From assembly GCF_014269185.2 (NCBI RefSeq), contig NZ_JABWRZ020000001.1, forward strand, positions 1,823,001 through 1,887,000: a stretch of DNA of 64,000 bases, read 5' to 3'. This DNA comes from Pseudomonas oryzicola (GTDB lineage Bacteria; Pseudomonadota; Gammaproteobacteria; Pseudomonadales; Pseudomonadaceae). The stretch's first letter is position 1; every line of letters starts with the position of its first letter. Of this stretch, positions 43,930 to 52,937 are shown in pieces. The notes under the pieces were generated by a model. That model saw only the letters and a program-made list of their open reading frames with translations, was not told the DNA's origin and did no database searches. A program made the translations under genes and the position numbers.

Positions 43930-44855
43930 CAGGCGTTCTCTTTCTTGTACGGGTGGGTGGTGTGCCAGTGGCGGGCGATGTCCACGCGACGGGCGAACCA
44001 GACCTGGTCATGGCTTTTGGCGTAGTCGACGAAGCGCTTCAGCGCGGCCAGGCGCGCCGGGCGCCCGACCAGGCGGCAATGCAGGCCGATCGACAGCATC
44101 TTCGGTGCCTCGGCACCTTCGGCGTACAGCACATCGAAGGCATCCTTGAGGTACTGGAAGAACTGCTCGCCGCAGTTGAAGCCTTGTACCTGGGTGAAGC
44201 GCATGTCGTTGGTGTCGAGGGTGTAGGGGATCACCAGGTGCGGCTTGCCGGTGGGGTTGTTCGGCTCCCAGTAGGGCAGGTCGTCGTCATAGGTGTCGCT
44301 GTCGTAGAGGAAGCCACCTTCCTCCATCACCAGGCGGCGGGTGTTCGGGCCGGTGCGGCCGGTGTACCAGCCCAGCGGGCGTTCGCCAGTGATTTCGGTG
44401 AGGATGCGGATGGCTTCGAGCATGTGCTCGCGCTCCTGGGCCTCGTCCATGTACTGGTAGTCGATCCAGCGGTAGCCGTGGCTGCAGATCTCATGGCCGG
44501 CTTCGACCATGGCGCGGATCACGTCAGGGTGGCGCCGGGCGGCCATGGCCACGGCGAAGATGGTCAGCGGTACGCCGCTGTCCTTGAACAGCTTCAGCAG
44601 GCGCCACACGCCGGCGCGGCTGCCGTACTCGTAGAGCGATTCCATGCTCATGTTGCGCACGCCCTGCAGAGGCTGGGCAGCGACCATTTCGGAGAGGAAC
44701 GCTTCGGATTCCTTGTCGCCGTGCAGAATGTTGCGTTCGCCGCCTTCCTCGTAGTTGAGGACGAAAGACAGCGCGATGCGAGCGTTGCCCGGCCATTGCG
44801 GGTGAGGAGGGTTGTTGCCGTAACCGATCAGGTCGCGAGGATAGTCAGCGCTCAC
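43929..44855 (-). CDS. puuE: Allantoinase PuuE (polysaccharide-deacetylase-like)
   Basis: A 308-residue protein with the NodB-homology fold, unrelated to the metal amidohydrolase allantoinases. It opens allantoin to allantoate. Features are YPRDLIGYGNNPPHPQWPG at the start, AGHEICSHGYRWIDYQYM and LGWYTGRTGPNTRRLV. The start is a GTG at 44855 with AAGGAAGA upstream, giving the family's standard length; the longer frame to 44954 begins with unrelated residues and would cross the operator at 44932. Confidence 0.93.
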   Translation of the reverse strand: MSADYPRDLIGYGNNPPHPQWPGNARIALSFVLNYEEGGERNILHGDKESEAFLSEMVAAQPLQGVRNMSMESLYEYGSRAGVWRLLKLFKDSGVPLTIFAVAMAARRHPDVIRAMVEAGHEICSHGYRWIDYQYMDEAQEREHMLEAIRILTEITGERPLGWYTGRTGPNTRRLVMEEGGFLYDSDTYDDDLPYWEPNNPTGKPHLVIPYTLDTNDMRFTQVQGFNCGEQFFQYLKDAFDVLYAEGAEAPKMLSIGLHCRLVGRPARLAALKRFVDYAKSHDQVWFARRVDIARHWHTTHPYKKENA

Positions 44856-44931
44856 TGCAGTCTTCCTTCTTGTGCGTTTGTGCGGGGGGTGGGCGGGCCG
44901 CGTCGGGATGTCGCACCACCGGATGGGCTGA

Positions 44932-44941
44932 TTGTATACAA
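44932..44941. promoter_or_regulatory. GntR-type operator TTGTATACAA at puuE
   Basis: Perfect palindrome 76 bases upstream of the puuE start, in the 408-base divergent region shared with the HIUase gene. Apart from this box and the one at 45148, I see no other feature in that region. Confidence 0.75.
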
Positions 44942-45147
44942 CTTCTGAAATCATTTGTAAGCCTGTTTTTCCGCATTTCTTCCCTTTTGTCGCTTGGCAG
45001 TGGCCCGGAATTTCATTGCAAGAAACCTGCCTGCTTGGTCAGCTTGTGACGTTGTCGTCGGCTCGGAGCCTGAGTTGCCTGTGTATTCGCGACCAAAGGG
45101 ACGCGGCTGGGCAGGAATCGCCGGGTGAAGCGGGTTGGCTCAAAAAA

Positions 45148-45157
45148 TTGTGTACAA
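45148..45157. promoter_or_regulatory. GntR-type operator TTGTGTACAA at the HIUase gene
   Basis: One-base variant palindrome 106 bases upstream of the HIUase start, second site in the divergent region. Confidence 0.7.
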
Positions 45158-45263
45158 TCTGTCGATCAAATGTCTTAATGGTGTCCTTCCCGCGCATCGA
45201 CGGCCTTGCCGTGATGCTGGCCGTGTATTTTTTGCCCACAGATTGAACAAGAGGCGACAAGCA

Positions 45264-45617
45264 ATGGGACGTTTGACCACACACGTACTGGATGCCGCAC
45301 ATGGCTGCCCGGGCAGCTCGATCAAGGTCGAGCTGTACCGTGTCGAAGGCCAGCAGCTGGAGCTGGTGAACACCGCCCTGACCAACAGCGATGGCCGCGT
45401 CGACGCGCCGTTGCTGCAGGGTGACGACTACCGCACCGGCGTCTACCAGCTGCAGTTCAGCGCCGGCGACTATTACCGCGCCCGTGGCGTGCAGCTGCCG
45501 GCCCAGGCGTTTCTGGATGTTGTCGTGCTGCGTTTTGGCATCGACGAGCAGCAGGAGCACTACCACGTGCCGCTGCTGATCTCGCCGTACAGCTATTCGA
45601 CCTATCGTGGAAGCTAG
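45264..45617 (+). CDS. uraH: 5-Hydroxyisourate hydrolase
   Basis: A 117-residue transthyretin-like protein that hydrolyses 5-hydroxyisourate to OHCU. The N-terminal signature LTTHVLDAAHGCPG and the C-terminal tetrapeptide YRGS are diagnostic, with catalytic histidines in THVLD and EHYHVPLL. It is divergent from puuE. The ATG at 45264 follows GAGGCGAC; upstream frames lack conserved sequence. Also called pucM or hiuH. Confidence 0.95.
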   Translation: MGRLTTHVLDAAHGCPGSSIKVELYRVEGQQLELVNTALTNSDGRVDAPLLQGDDYRTGVYQLQFSAGDYYRARGVQLPAQAFLDVVVLRFGIDEQQEHYHVPLLISPYSYSTYRGS

Positions 45618-45650
45618 TTGGTCGCTAGAAGAATCTTCGTAGGTCCTTTG

Positions 45651-45679
45651 GCCCGCTCTCACACTGGCGGGCTTTTTTT
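45651..45679 (+). terminator. Rho-independent terminator after the HIUase gene
   Basis: GCCCGC and GCGGGC with a 10-base loop, followed by seven Ts (45673-45679). It lies 33 bases after the stop codon. Confidence 0.92.
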
Positions 45680-45730
45680 CGTCTGCTGTTTTTATATTGC
45701 CGGCGACAGGGCCGCTGCAGGCGGTAGAAA

Positions 45731-45756
45731 TGAAGAAAGGGCGCCGAGGCGCCCTT
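45731..45756 (-). terminator. Rho-independent terminator after the AzgA-like permease gene
   Basis: On the minus strand AAGGGCGCC and GGCGCCCTT form a 9-bp perfect stem followed by TTTCTTC. It lies 17 bases after the permease stop at 45774. Confidence 0.8.
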
Positions 45757-45773
45757 GGTTGGTGTAGCAGGGG

Positions 45774-47123
45774 TCAGAGGAACACGAACTTGGCAATGAA
45801 GATCGCGCACAGCACCCACAGGCTGGCCGAGATTTCCTTGTACTTGCCGGTACCTGCCTTCAACGCCACGTAGCTGATGAAGCCCAGGGCAATACCGTCG
45901 GCGACCGAGAACGTCAGCGGCATCATGATCACCGTGACGATCGCCGGAATGCTGTCGGTGGCCTCGTCCCAGTGGATATGCGCCATGCTGCCCATCATCA
46001 GCATCGCCACATAGATCAGCGCACCGGCAGTCGCGTAAGCGGGAATCATCCCGGCCAGTGGCGCGAAGAACATCGCGGCAATGAACAGCAGGCCGACCAC
46101 CACCGCTGTCAGGCCGGTGCGGCCACCTGCGGCTACACCGGCAGCACTTTCCACATAGCTGGTCACCGGCGGCACGCCGACCACGGCACCGAACACGCTG
46201 GAGGCACTGTCGGCCTTGAGGGCTTTCGACAGGTTCTCGATGCGCCCGTCCGGCGCCACCAGGTTGGCCCGCTGCGCCACGCCCATCAGGGTGCCAGCGG
46301 TGTCGAACATGTGCACGAAGAGGAACGCCAGCACCACGCTGATCATGCTGACGTTGAACACCCCGGCCACATCCATGGCCATCCAGGTCGGGGCCAGGCT
46401 CGGCGGCATCGACATCACCCCGCCAAACTTGACCAGGCCCAGGCCCCAGCCCGCCACGGTGACGCCGATGATGCTGATCAGGATCGCGCCGAACACCCGC
46501 TTGTAGCTGAGGATGGCGATCAGCAGGAAGCACAGCGCCGCCAGCAGCGGCCCCGGCTCGTGCAGCGAGCCCAGCTTGATCAGGGTGGCCGGGCTGTCGA
46601 CGATGATGCCTGCCGTCTTCAGGCCGATCAGCCCGAGAAACAGTCCGACGCCGGCACCCATGGCATGGCGCAGGCTGACCGGGATGCTGTTGAGCAACCA
46701 TTCGCGCACTTTCGACAAGGTCAGGAACATGAACAGCACGCCGGAGACGAACACCGCCCCCAGTGCCGTTTCCCAGTTGTAGCCCATGGTGCCGACCACG
46801 GTGTAGGTGAAGAAGGCGTTGAGGCCCATGCCGGGCGCCAGGCCCACCGGCCAGTTGGCGTACAGGCCCATCAGCAGGCAGCCCAGTGCGGCGGCGATGC
46901 AGGTAGCGACGAAGGCAGCGCCGTGGTCGATGCCGGCGTCGGCCATGATGTTGGGGTTGACGAAGATGATGTAGGCCATGGTGATGAAGGTGGTCACCCC
47001 GGCGATCAGCTCGGTCCTGACGGTACTGCCGTGTTGCTTGAGTTTGAAAATCCGCTCCAGCCAGCTCGTTTCGAGCGGTGGGGCGAGATCCAGCGTAGGG
47101 GCTTCGGATTTGCGGCTTTCCAC
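45774..47123 (-). CDS. AzgA-type purine (adenine/guanine/hypoxanthine) permease
   Basis: A 449-residue membrane protein of the AzgA/GhxP branch of NCS2. Conserved parts are TELIAGVTTFITMAYIIFVN, GLAPGMGLNAFFTYTVV, VFVSGVLFMFLTLSKVREWL, FLFVHMFDTAGTLMGVAQRA and PPVTSYVESAAGVAAGGRTG. It imports purine bases by proton symport. It is divergent from the GntR gene, with TTGTGTACAA in the shared promoter region, and feeds guanine or hypoxanthine to GuaD and Xdh. Confidence 0.92.
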   Translation of the reverse strand: MESRKSEAPTLDLAPPLETSWLERIFKLKQHGSTVRTELIAGVTTFITMAYIIFVNPNIMADAGIDHGAAFVATCIAAALGCLLMGLYANWPVGLAPGMGLNAFFTYTVVGTMGYNWETALGAVFVSGVLFMFLTLSKVREWLLNSIPVSLRHAMGAGVGLFLGLIGLKTAGIIVDSPATLIKLGSLHEPGPLLAALCFLLIAILSYKRVFGAILISIIGVTVAGWGLGLVKFGGVMSMPPSLAPTWMAMDVAGVFNVSMISVVLAFLFVHMFDTAGTLMGVAQRANLVAPDGRIENLSKALKADSASSVFGAVVGVPPVTSYVESAAGVAAGGRTGLTAVVVGLLFIAAMFFAPLAGMIPAYATAGALIYVAMLMMGSMAHIHWDEATDSIPAIVTVIMMPLTFSVADGIALGFISYVALKAGTGKYKEISASLWVLCAIFIAKFVFL

Positions 47124-47261
47124 AGCAAGTACTCCTCAAGTCTTTCTTGTTGTTCTTGGGCCCGGTTCCTGCGCAATGCACTTGGCGGCCCCGCGAGGGA
47201 AGGCAGACGTCTGACCCTTTGTTGACTTGCGGGTCAAGAAGTTGCTCGGGGGATTATGCTT

Positions 47262-47271
47262 TTGTGTACAA
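47262..47271. promoter_or_regulatory. GntR-type operator TTGTGTACAA, permease/gntR divergent promoter
   Basis: Variant palindrome about midway between the permease (47123) and the GntR gene (47405). A further dyad TTGAC-TTGCGG-GTCAA lies at 47222-47237. Confidence 0.68.
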
Positions 47272-47360
47272 ATAATGCAAATAATGTTTTATCTTTCGTA
47301 TGCGCAATGTCGCGTACAACAGCTATATAGGTAAAAGGCCACCTGCAGAATCGGCTCAGC

Positions 47361-47370
47361 CTGTGTACAA
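47361..47370. promoter_or_regulatory. Near-match operator CTGTGTACAA at the GntR gene
   Basis: Differs from TTGTGTACAA by one base; 34 bases upstream of the GntR start, where it could allow autoregulation. Confidence 0.55.
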
Positions 47371-47404
47371 TGGCGCCATACTTTCCTTCGTGCCTCGAGA
47401 GCTC

Positions 47405-48160
47405 ATGAACGAACAGCTGCAACCTCTGAAGAAACCTGCGCGCAACGGCAAGGCCGGCCGCAGTGGTACCCAGGACGACATCGTCTACGCGCATATTTTC
47501 GAGGCGATCCTCGAGCAGCGTCTGGCTCCGGGCACCAAGTTGAGCGAGGAAGCGCTGGGCGAGATCTTCGGCGTCAGCCGCACCATCATCCGCCGTGCCT
47601 TGTCGCGCCTGGCCCACGAAAGCGTGGTGCTGCTGCGGCCGAACCGTGGTGCGGTGGTGGCCAGCCCCACGGTGGAAGAAGCCCGTCAGGTGTTCTTCTC
47701 GCGACGCATGGTCGAGCGGGCGATCACCGAGCTGGCGGTGCAGCACGCCACGCCAGAGCAGCTCAACGAACTGCGGCAGATGGTGCGCGACGAGCGTGAC
47801 AGTTTTTCCCGTGGCGACCGTGGTGCCGGCATCCGCCTGTCCGGCGAGTTCCACCTCAAGCTGGCGGAGGCTGCCGGTAACGCGCCACTGGTCAGCTTCC
47901 AGCGCAGCCTGGTGTCGCAGACCTCGCTGATCATCGCCCAGTACGAAAGCGGCAACCGCTCGCACTGCTCGTATGACGAGCACATGCAACTGATCGATGC
48001 CATCGAGGCGCGTGATGCCGAGCAGGCCGTGAGCCTGATGATGCACCACATGGACCACATCGACAGCAAGCTTAACCTGGACGAGGAAAGCGCCTCGGAC
48101 GACCTGCATGCGGTGTTTTCGCACCTGCTGAAAAAGCCCAAGGTAGCCGCCAAGGGTTGA
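47405..48160 (+). CDS. GntR/FadR family regulator, probable controller of purine genes
   Basis: A 251-residue regulator. The winged HTH spans DIVYAHIFEAILEQRLAPGT and KLSEEALGEIFGVSRTIIRR ALSRLAH; the FCD ligand domain follows with FFSRRMVERAITELAVQ, GEFHLKLAEAAGN and HMQLIDAIEARDAEQAVSLM, including the metal-binding Asp/His positions. It is flanked by purine genes and by two TTGTRTACAA-like sites in its own promoter. I infer that it binds this palindrome across the network (role like HpxS). The first in-frame start (47300) would overlap an operator, so 47405 is chosen. Confidence 0.9.
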   Translation: MNEQLQPLKKPARNGKAGRSGTQDDIVYAHIFEAILEQRLAPGTKLSEEALGEIFGVSRTIIRRALSRLAHESVVLLRPNRGAVVASPTVEEARQVFFSRRMVERAITELAVQHATPEQLNELRQMVRDERDSFSRGDRGAGIRLSGEFHLKLAEAAGNAPLVSFQRSLVSQTSLIIAQYESGNRSHCSYDEHMQLIDAIEARDAEQAVSLMMHHMDHIDSKLNLDEESASDDLHAVFSHLLKKPKVAAKG

Positions 48161-48178
48161 TCGTTTGCCTGAATGAAG

Positions 48179-48208
48179 AAGGGGCTGCGTTGCAGCCCCT
48201 TTCTGTTT
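48179..48208. terminator. Bidirectional terminator between gntR and guaD
   Basis: GGGGCTGC-GTT-GCAGCCCC followed by TTTCTGTTTT on the plus strand and by TTCTTC on the minus strand, between convergent stops at 48160 and 48209. Confidence 0.85.
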
Positions 48209-49513
48209 TCAGCGCTGGTGCACGCAACGCCCGGCGGCGTAGGTTTCGCGCACGGTGCGATCGTCGCCCAGGGTGGTGAGCACGAACAGCGTCTCTTCAA
48301 TGCTGTTGGATTGCTGGATACGGTAGTCCAGCAGCGGCGTGGCCTTGTAGTCCAGCACCACGAAGTCGGCATCGTTACCCGGGCGCAGGCTGCCGATGCG
48401 GTCGTCCAGGCGCAGCGCCCGGGCGCCGCCGAGGGTGGCCAGGTACAGCGATTTGTACGGGTGCAGGCGCGCGCCCTGCAGTTGCATCACCTTGTACGCT
48501 TCGTTGAGGGTGTTGAGCAGCGAGAAGCTGGTACCGGCGCCGACGTCGGTGCCCAGACCCACATTGACCTTGAAGCGCTCGGCCTGCGGCAGGTTGAACA
48601 GGCCGCTGCCAAGGAACAGGTTGGAGGTAGGGCAGAAGGCCACGGCCGAACCGGTTTCAGCCAGACGCTGGCATTCCTCGTCACACAGGTGCACGCCATG
48701 GGCGAACACCGAGCGTTCGCCCAGCAGCTCGAAGTGGTCGTACACGTCGAGGTAGCCCTTCTGCTCGGGGAACAGCGACTTGACCCAATCGATTTCCTTG
48801 AGGTTTTCCGACAGGTGCGTGTGCAGGTACACGCCCGGGTGCTCCTTGAGCAACTGGCCGGCCAGGGCCAGCTGTTGCGGGGTGCTGGTCGGGGCGAAGC
48901 GCGGGGTAACGGCGTAGTGCAGGCGGCCCTTGCCATGCCAGCGCTCGATCAGCGCCTTGCTTTCGGCGTAGCCGGACTCGGCGGTGTCGGTCAGGTAGTC
49001 CGGCGCGTTGCGGTCCATCATCACCTTACCGGCGATCAGGCGCAGGTCCAGGCGCTCGGCCTCTTCGAACAGGGCATTGACCGATTGCGGGTGCACGCTG
49101 CCGAACACCAGCGCAGTGGTAGTGCCGTTGCGCAGCAGTTCCTTGAGGAAGATCTTCGCGACCTGGTCGGCGTGATCCTTGTCGGCGAACTGCTTTTCGC
49201 AAGGGAAGGTGTAGGTGTTCAGCCAGTCCAGCAGCTGTTCGCCATAGGAACCGATCATGCCGGTTTGCGGGAAGTGGATGTGGGTGTCGATGAAGCCTGG
49301 GGTGATCAGCGCGTCCTGGTAGTGCTCGACCTGGATGTCGGCATCCAGGCTCGGCAGCAGTTCGCTGGCGTGGCCAACGGCGCGGATGCGGCCATCGTCG
49401 ACCACCAGCAGGCCATCCTCGAAGTATTCATGGGAAGCCTCCAGGCCCACCTCGGCCGGGTCGGCGATGCTGTGCAGGATGGCGGCACGGTAGGCTTTGC
49501 GGGTAACGGTCAT
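48209..49513 (-). CDS. guaD: Guanine deaminase
   Basis: A 434-residue metal-dependent amidohydrolase that converts guanine to xanthine and ammonia. Zinc ligands are seen in PGFIDTHIHFPQ, HTHLSEN, FAHGVHL and GLGTDVGAG; the substrate segment CPTSNLFLGSGLFNL is typical of guanine deaminase. Start MTVTRKAYRAAILHSIADPA at 49513 gives the usual length. It is 10 bases after xdhC, so it belongs to the xdhABC-guaD operon and supplies its substrate. Confidence 0.95.
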   Translation of the reverse strand: MTVTRKAYRAAILHSIADPAEVGLEASHEYFEDGLLVVDDGRIRAVGHASELLPSLDADIQVEHYQDALITPGFIDTHIHFPQTGMIGSYGEQLLDWLNTYTFPCEKQFADKDHADQVAKIFLKELLRNGTTTALVFGSVHPQSVNALFEEAERLDLRLIAGKVMMDRNAPDYLTDTAESGYAESKALIERWHGKGRLHYAVTPRFAPTSTPQQLALAGQLLKEHPGVYLHTHLSENLKEIDWVKSLFPEQKGYLDVYDHFELLGERSVFAHGVHLCDEECQRLAETGSAVAFCPTSNLFLGSGLFNLPQAERFKVNVGLGTDVGAGTSFSLLNTLNEAYKVMQLQGARLHPYKSLYLATLGGARALRLDDRIGSLRPGNDADFVVLDYKATPLLDYRIQQSNSIEETLFVLTTLGDDRTVRETYAAGRCVHQR

Positions 49514-49523
49514 AACACTCTCG

Positions 49524-50369
49524 TCAAAGGGTTTGGCTGCGCCGGGAGGATGGCAGCAACTGGGCAATGGGGCCGGCATTGGCCGCAGCGTCGTGCTGGC
49601 CGAAGCAGGCGTTGTAGGTGGCGATGATCTCGGCGGCGATGGACACGGCGATCTCGATGGGCAGCTTGCCCTTGACCTCGGCCAGGCCCATCGGGCAGCG
49701 CATGCGCGCCAGCACGGCATCGTCGTAGCCGCGCTCGCGCAGGCGGTGTTCGAACTTGACCCGCTTGGTCTTCGAGCCGATCAGGCCGAACCAGGTGAAG
49801 TCGTTGCGCTTGAGGATGGCGGCGGTCAGTTCCAGGTCGAGCTGGTGGTTGTGGGTCATGACGATGCAGTAGCTGCCAGGTGGCAGGCTTGCGACTTCGT
49901 CGACCGGTTCCTCGCTGACCACCTTGGTCACCCCGTCGGGTACCAGGGCCGGGAATTCCTGCTCGCGCGAGTCGATCCAGCGCACCCGGCAGGGCAGCGC
50001 GGCGAGCAAGGGTACCAGAGCGCGGCCGACATGGCCCGCGCCGAACACGGCAACCTGCGCCTGCACGGCGGCCATGGGTTCGAACAGCAGCACGGTGACG
50101 CCGCCGCAGCACTGGCCCAGGCTGGCGCCGAGGCTGAAGCGCTCCAGGTGCGGGGTGCTGCGTTGCTCCTGGAGCATCTGCCGGGCGATGTGCAGGGCTT
50201 TGTATTCCAGGTGGCCGCCGCCGATGGTGTCGAACAGGCCGGTAGCGCTGACGACCATTTTCGAGCCGGCGTTGCGCGGGGTCGAACCGCGCTCCTCGAT
50301 GATGGTGACCAGCACGCAGGCTTCGCCACGGGACTGGTGGTCGGCGAGGGCGTTGATCCATTGGTGCAT
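49524..50369 (-). CDS. xdhC: Xanthine dehydrogenase accessory protein XdhC
   Basis: A 281-residue protein that binds molybdenum cofactor, promotes its sulfuration and inserts it into the XdhB subunit. The N-terminal part has VTIIEERGSTPRNAGSKMVV and TIGGGHLEYKAL; the Rossmann part begins VAVFGAGHVGRALVPLLA. CCGG near SLGQCCGGVTVLLFE is a conserved cofactor-related motif. ATG at 50369 gives the family start; a REP-like repeat lies between it and xdhB. Confidence 0.93.
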   Translation of the reverse strand: MHQWINALADHQSRGEACVLVTIIEERGSTPRNAGSKMVVSATGLFDTIGGGHLEYKALHIARQMLQEQRSTPHLERFSLGASLGQCCGGVTVLLFEPMAAVQAQVAVFGAGHVGRALVPLLAALPCRVRWIDSREQEFPALVPDGVTKVVSEEPVDEVASLPPGSYCIVMTHNHQLDLELTAAILKRNDFTWFGLIGSKTKRVKFEHRLRERGYDDAVLARMRCPMGLAEVKGKLPIEIAVSIAAEIIATYNACFGQHDAAANAGPIAQLLPSSRRSQTL

Positions 50370-50404
50370 GATGCAATTCCTCTTCAGGACAACGCGGTCC
50401 GCTT

Positions 50405-50520
50405 TGTGGGAGCGGCCCTGTGTCGCGAAAGGGCTGCGCAGCAGCCCCAGAAAGCCATGTTGCTGTACAAATTTGGGGGCCGCTCCGCGACCCTTTCGCG
50501 ACACAAGGCCGTTCCTACAA
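50405..50520. repeat. Inverted repeat of a second REP type between xdhB and xdhC
   Basis: TTGTGGGAGCGGCCCTGTGT and CGCGAAAGGG are mirrored by CCCTTTCGCG and ACACAAGGCCGTTCCTACAA. The core differs from the GCGGGT-type REPs of this window. It lies inside the xdh operon, so it may act at the RNA level. Confidence 0.82.
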
Positions 50521-50537
50521 GAAGCGAGCCGGCGGCG

Positions 50538-52937
50538 TTACTGCGGGACGCTTTCCAGTGCCGGCTCGGCAGGTTGCGCCGTAGCCACCGCCTTGCGCAT
50601 CTGCTCGCAACCCCACAACACCCGCTCCGGCGTCGCCGGCGCATCCACTTGTGGCTGCACGCGGTAGTCGGCGATGCTGGCCACGGCGTCCTTGATCGCG
50701 CACCAGGCAGCGATGCCGAGCATGAACGGTGGCTCGCCAACGGCCTTGGAATGGAACACGGTGTCCTCCGGGTTCTTGCGGTTTTCCACCAGCTTCACCC
50801 GCAAGTCCAGCGGCATGTCGGCCACGGCCGGGATCTTGTAGCTGGCCGGGCCATTGGTCATCAGCTTGCCCTTGGCGTTCCACACCAGTTCTTCGCTGGT
50901 CAGCCAGCCCATGCCCTGGATGAAGCCGCCTTCCACCTGGCCAATGTCGATGGCCGGGTTCAGCGAAGCGCCCACGTCATGCAGGATATCGGCGCGCAGC
51001 ATCTTGTATTCGCCGGTCAGGGTGTCGACGATCACCTCCACGCAGGCGGCGCCAAAGGCGAAGTAGTAGAACGGCCGGCCGCGGGCCTGGTTGCGGTCGT
51101 AGTAGATCTTCGGTGTGCGGTAGAAGCCAGTGCTGGACAGCGACACCTGGGCGAAGTAGGCCTGCTGCACCAACTGCTCGAAGCTGACGATCTGGTCGCG
51201 CACGCGCACATGGCCGTTGCGAAACTCGACGTCTTCCTCGGTCACCTGGTAATGCCGCGCGGCGAACTCGGTCAGGCGCTTCTTGAGGATTTCAGCCGCA
51301 TTCTGCGCGGCCTTGCCGTTCAGGTCGGCGCCACTGGAGGCGGCGGTCGGCGAGGTGTTGGGCACCTTGTCGGTGTTGGTGGCAGTGATCTGGATGCGGC
51401 TGAAATCGACTTGGAACACCTGCGCCACCACCTGTGCCACCTTGGTGTTCAGGCCCTGGCCCATCTCGGTGCCGCCGTGGTTGAGATGGATGCTGCCGTC
51501 GGTGTAGATGTGGATCAACGCACCGGCCTGGTTGAGGAAGGTGGCGGTGAACGATATGCCGAACTTGACCGGGGTCAGCGCCAGGCCCTTTTTCAGCACC
51601 GGGCTGTTGGCGTTGAAGCGGCGAATCGACTCGCGGCGCTCGGCATAGTCGCTGCTGGCTTCCAGTTCGGCGGTCATTTCCTCGAGCATGTTGTGCTCGA
51701 CGGTCTGGTAGTAGTGGGTGACGTTGCGCTCGCTCTTGCCGTAGTAGTTGGCTTTGCGCACGGCCAGCGGGTCGCGGCCCAGATGGCGGGCGATGTGGTC
51801 CATCACCTGCTCGATGGCGACCATCCCCTGCGGGCCGCCAAAGCCGCGATAGGCGGTGTTGGAAGCGGTGTTGGTCTTGCAGCGGTGGCCGTGCACGGTG
51901 GCATCGCCCAGGTAATAGGCGTTATCGGAGTGGAACATGGCGCGGTCGACGATCGAACCGGACAGGTCGGGTGAGTACCCGCAGTTGCCGGCCAGGTCGA
52001 GGTTGATGCCATGCAGGCGGCCGTGGTCATCGAAGCCTACGTCGTACTCGACGTAGAAGGGATGGCGCTTGCCGGTCATGGTCATGTCCTCGACCCTTGG
52101 CAGGCGCATCTTGGTCGGCTGCCCGGTCAGGCGCGCAATGACGGCACACAGGCACGCCGGGCTGGCAGCCTGGGTTTCCTTGCCGCCAAAACCGCCACCC
52201 ATGCGGCGCATGTCCAGCACCACCTTGTTCATCGGCACATCGAGGACTTCGGCGACCAGCTTCTGCACTTCGGTGGGGTTCTGCGTGGAGCAGTAGACGA
52301 TCATGCCGCCATCTTCGGTAGGCATCACCGAGGAGATCTGCGTTTCCAGGTAGAAGTGCTCCTGGCCACCGATGTGCAAGGTGCCCTGGAGGCGGTGCGG
52401 GGCAGTGGCCAGGGCGGCAGCGGCATCGCCACGCTGGTGGGTGTGGCTGTCGAGCACGAAATGCTGCTTGCGCAGTGCTTCGACCACATCCAGCACCGGC
52501 TCCAGGTCTTCATACTCGACGATCGCGGCCATGGCGGCACGGCGTGCAGTGTCGAGGTCGCGAGCGGCCACGGCGAGGACCGGCTGACCGAAGTACTCGA
52601 CCTTGTCGATGGCCAGCAACGGGTCGCCGGCCACCACCGGGCCGATGTCCTTGAGGCCAGGGATGTCTTCGTGGGTGATGGCGATGCGCACCCCGTCGAA
52701 GGCATAGCAGGGCGCGGTGTCTATGCGCAGGATGCGCGCATGGGCGCGATCGGACGTGCGGGCGTAGACGTGCAGCTGGTTGGGGAATTCCAGGCGGTCA
52801 TCGATGTACACCGCCTCGCCGGACACATGCTTGTCGGCGCTGTCATGCTTGACGCTGCGGCCAACCCCGGTGGTCAGGTCCTGGCTGAACAGTTCGGCCA
52901 TCTCGGCCTGGCTCTTGGCTACGTGATGGTTAGACAT
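50538..52937 (-). CDS. xdhB: Xanthine dehydrogenase molybdenum-binding subunit
   Basis: A 799-residue subunit that carries the molybdopterin cofactor and oxidises hypoxanthine and xanthine to urate. Visible motifs are YIDDRLEFPNQLHVYARTS, the cofactor motif MGGGFGGKE from residue 246, AYRGFGGPQGM, and the active-site Glu735 in AVGEPPFMLG. Its start overlaps the end of xdhA by eight bases. A GHxxGQG-like motif appears as NHGGTEMGQGLNTKV. Confidence 0.96.
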   Translation of the reverse strand: MSNHHVAKSQAEMAELFSQDLTTGVGRSVKHDSADKHVSGEAVYIDDRLEFPNQLHVYARTSDRAHARILRIDTAPCYAFDGVRIAITHEDIPGLKDIGPVVAGDPLLAIDKVEYFGQPVLAVAARDLDTARRAAMAAIVEYEDLEPVLDVVEALRKQHFVLDSHTHQRGDAAAALATAPHRLQGTLHIGGQEHFYLETQISSVMPTEDGGMIVYCSTQNPTEVQKLVAEVLDVPMNKVVLDMRRMGGGFGGKETQAASPACLCAVIARLTGQPTKMRLPRVEDMTMTGKRHPFYVEYDVGFDDHGRLHGINLDLAGNCGYSPDLSGSIVDRAMFHSDNAYYLGDATVHGHRCKTNTASNTAYRGFGGPQGMVAIEQVMDHIARHLGRDPLAVRKANYYGKSERNVTHYYQTVEHNMLEEMTAELEASSDYAERRESIRRFNANSPVLKKGLALTPVKFGISFTATFLNQAGALIHIYTDGSIHLNHGGTEMGQGLNTKVAQVVAQVFQVDFSRIQITATNTDKVPNTSPTAASSGADLNGKAAQNAAEILKKRLTEFAARHYQVTEEDVEFRNGHVRVRDQIVSFEQLVQQAYFAQVSLSSTGFYRTPKIYYDRNQARGRPFYYFAFGAACVEVIVDTLTGEYKMLRADILHDVGASLNPAIDIGQVEGGFIQGMGWLTSEELVWNAKGKLMTNGPASYKIPAVADMPLDLRVKLVENRKNPEDTVFHSKAVGEPPFMLGIAAWCAIKDAVASIADYRVQPQVDAPATPERVLWGCEQMRKAVATAQPAEPALESVPQ

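Noticed and set aside
49497..51974. Plus-strand open frame of 825 codons opposite guaD, xdhC and xdhB
   Set aside because: Same reason: antisense to three conserved genes, no domain, no ribosome site.
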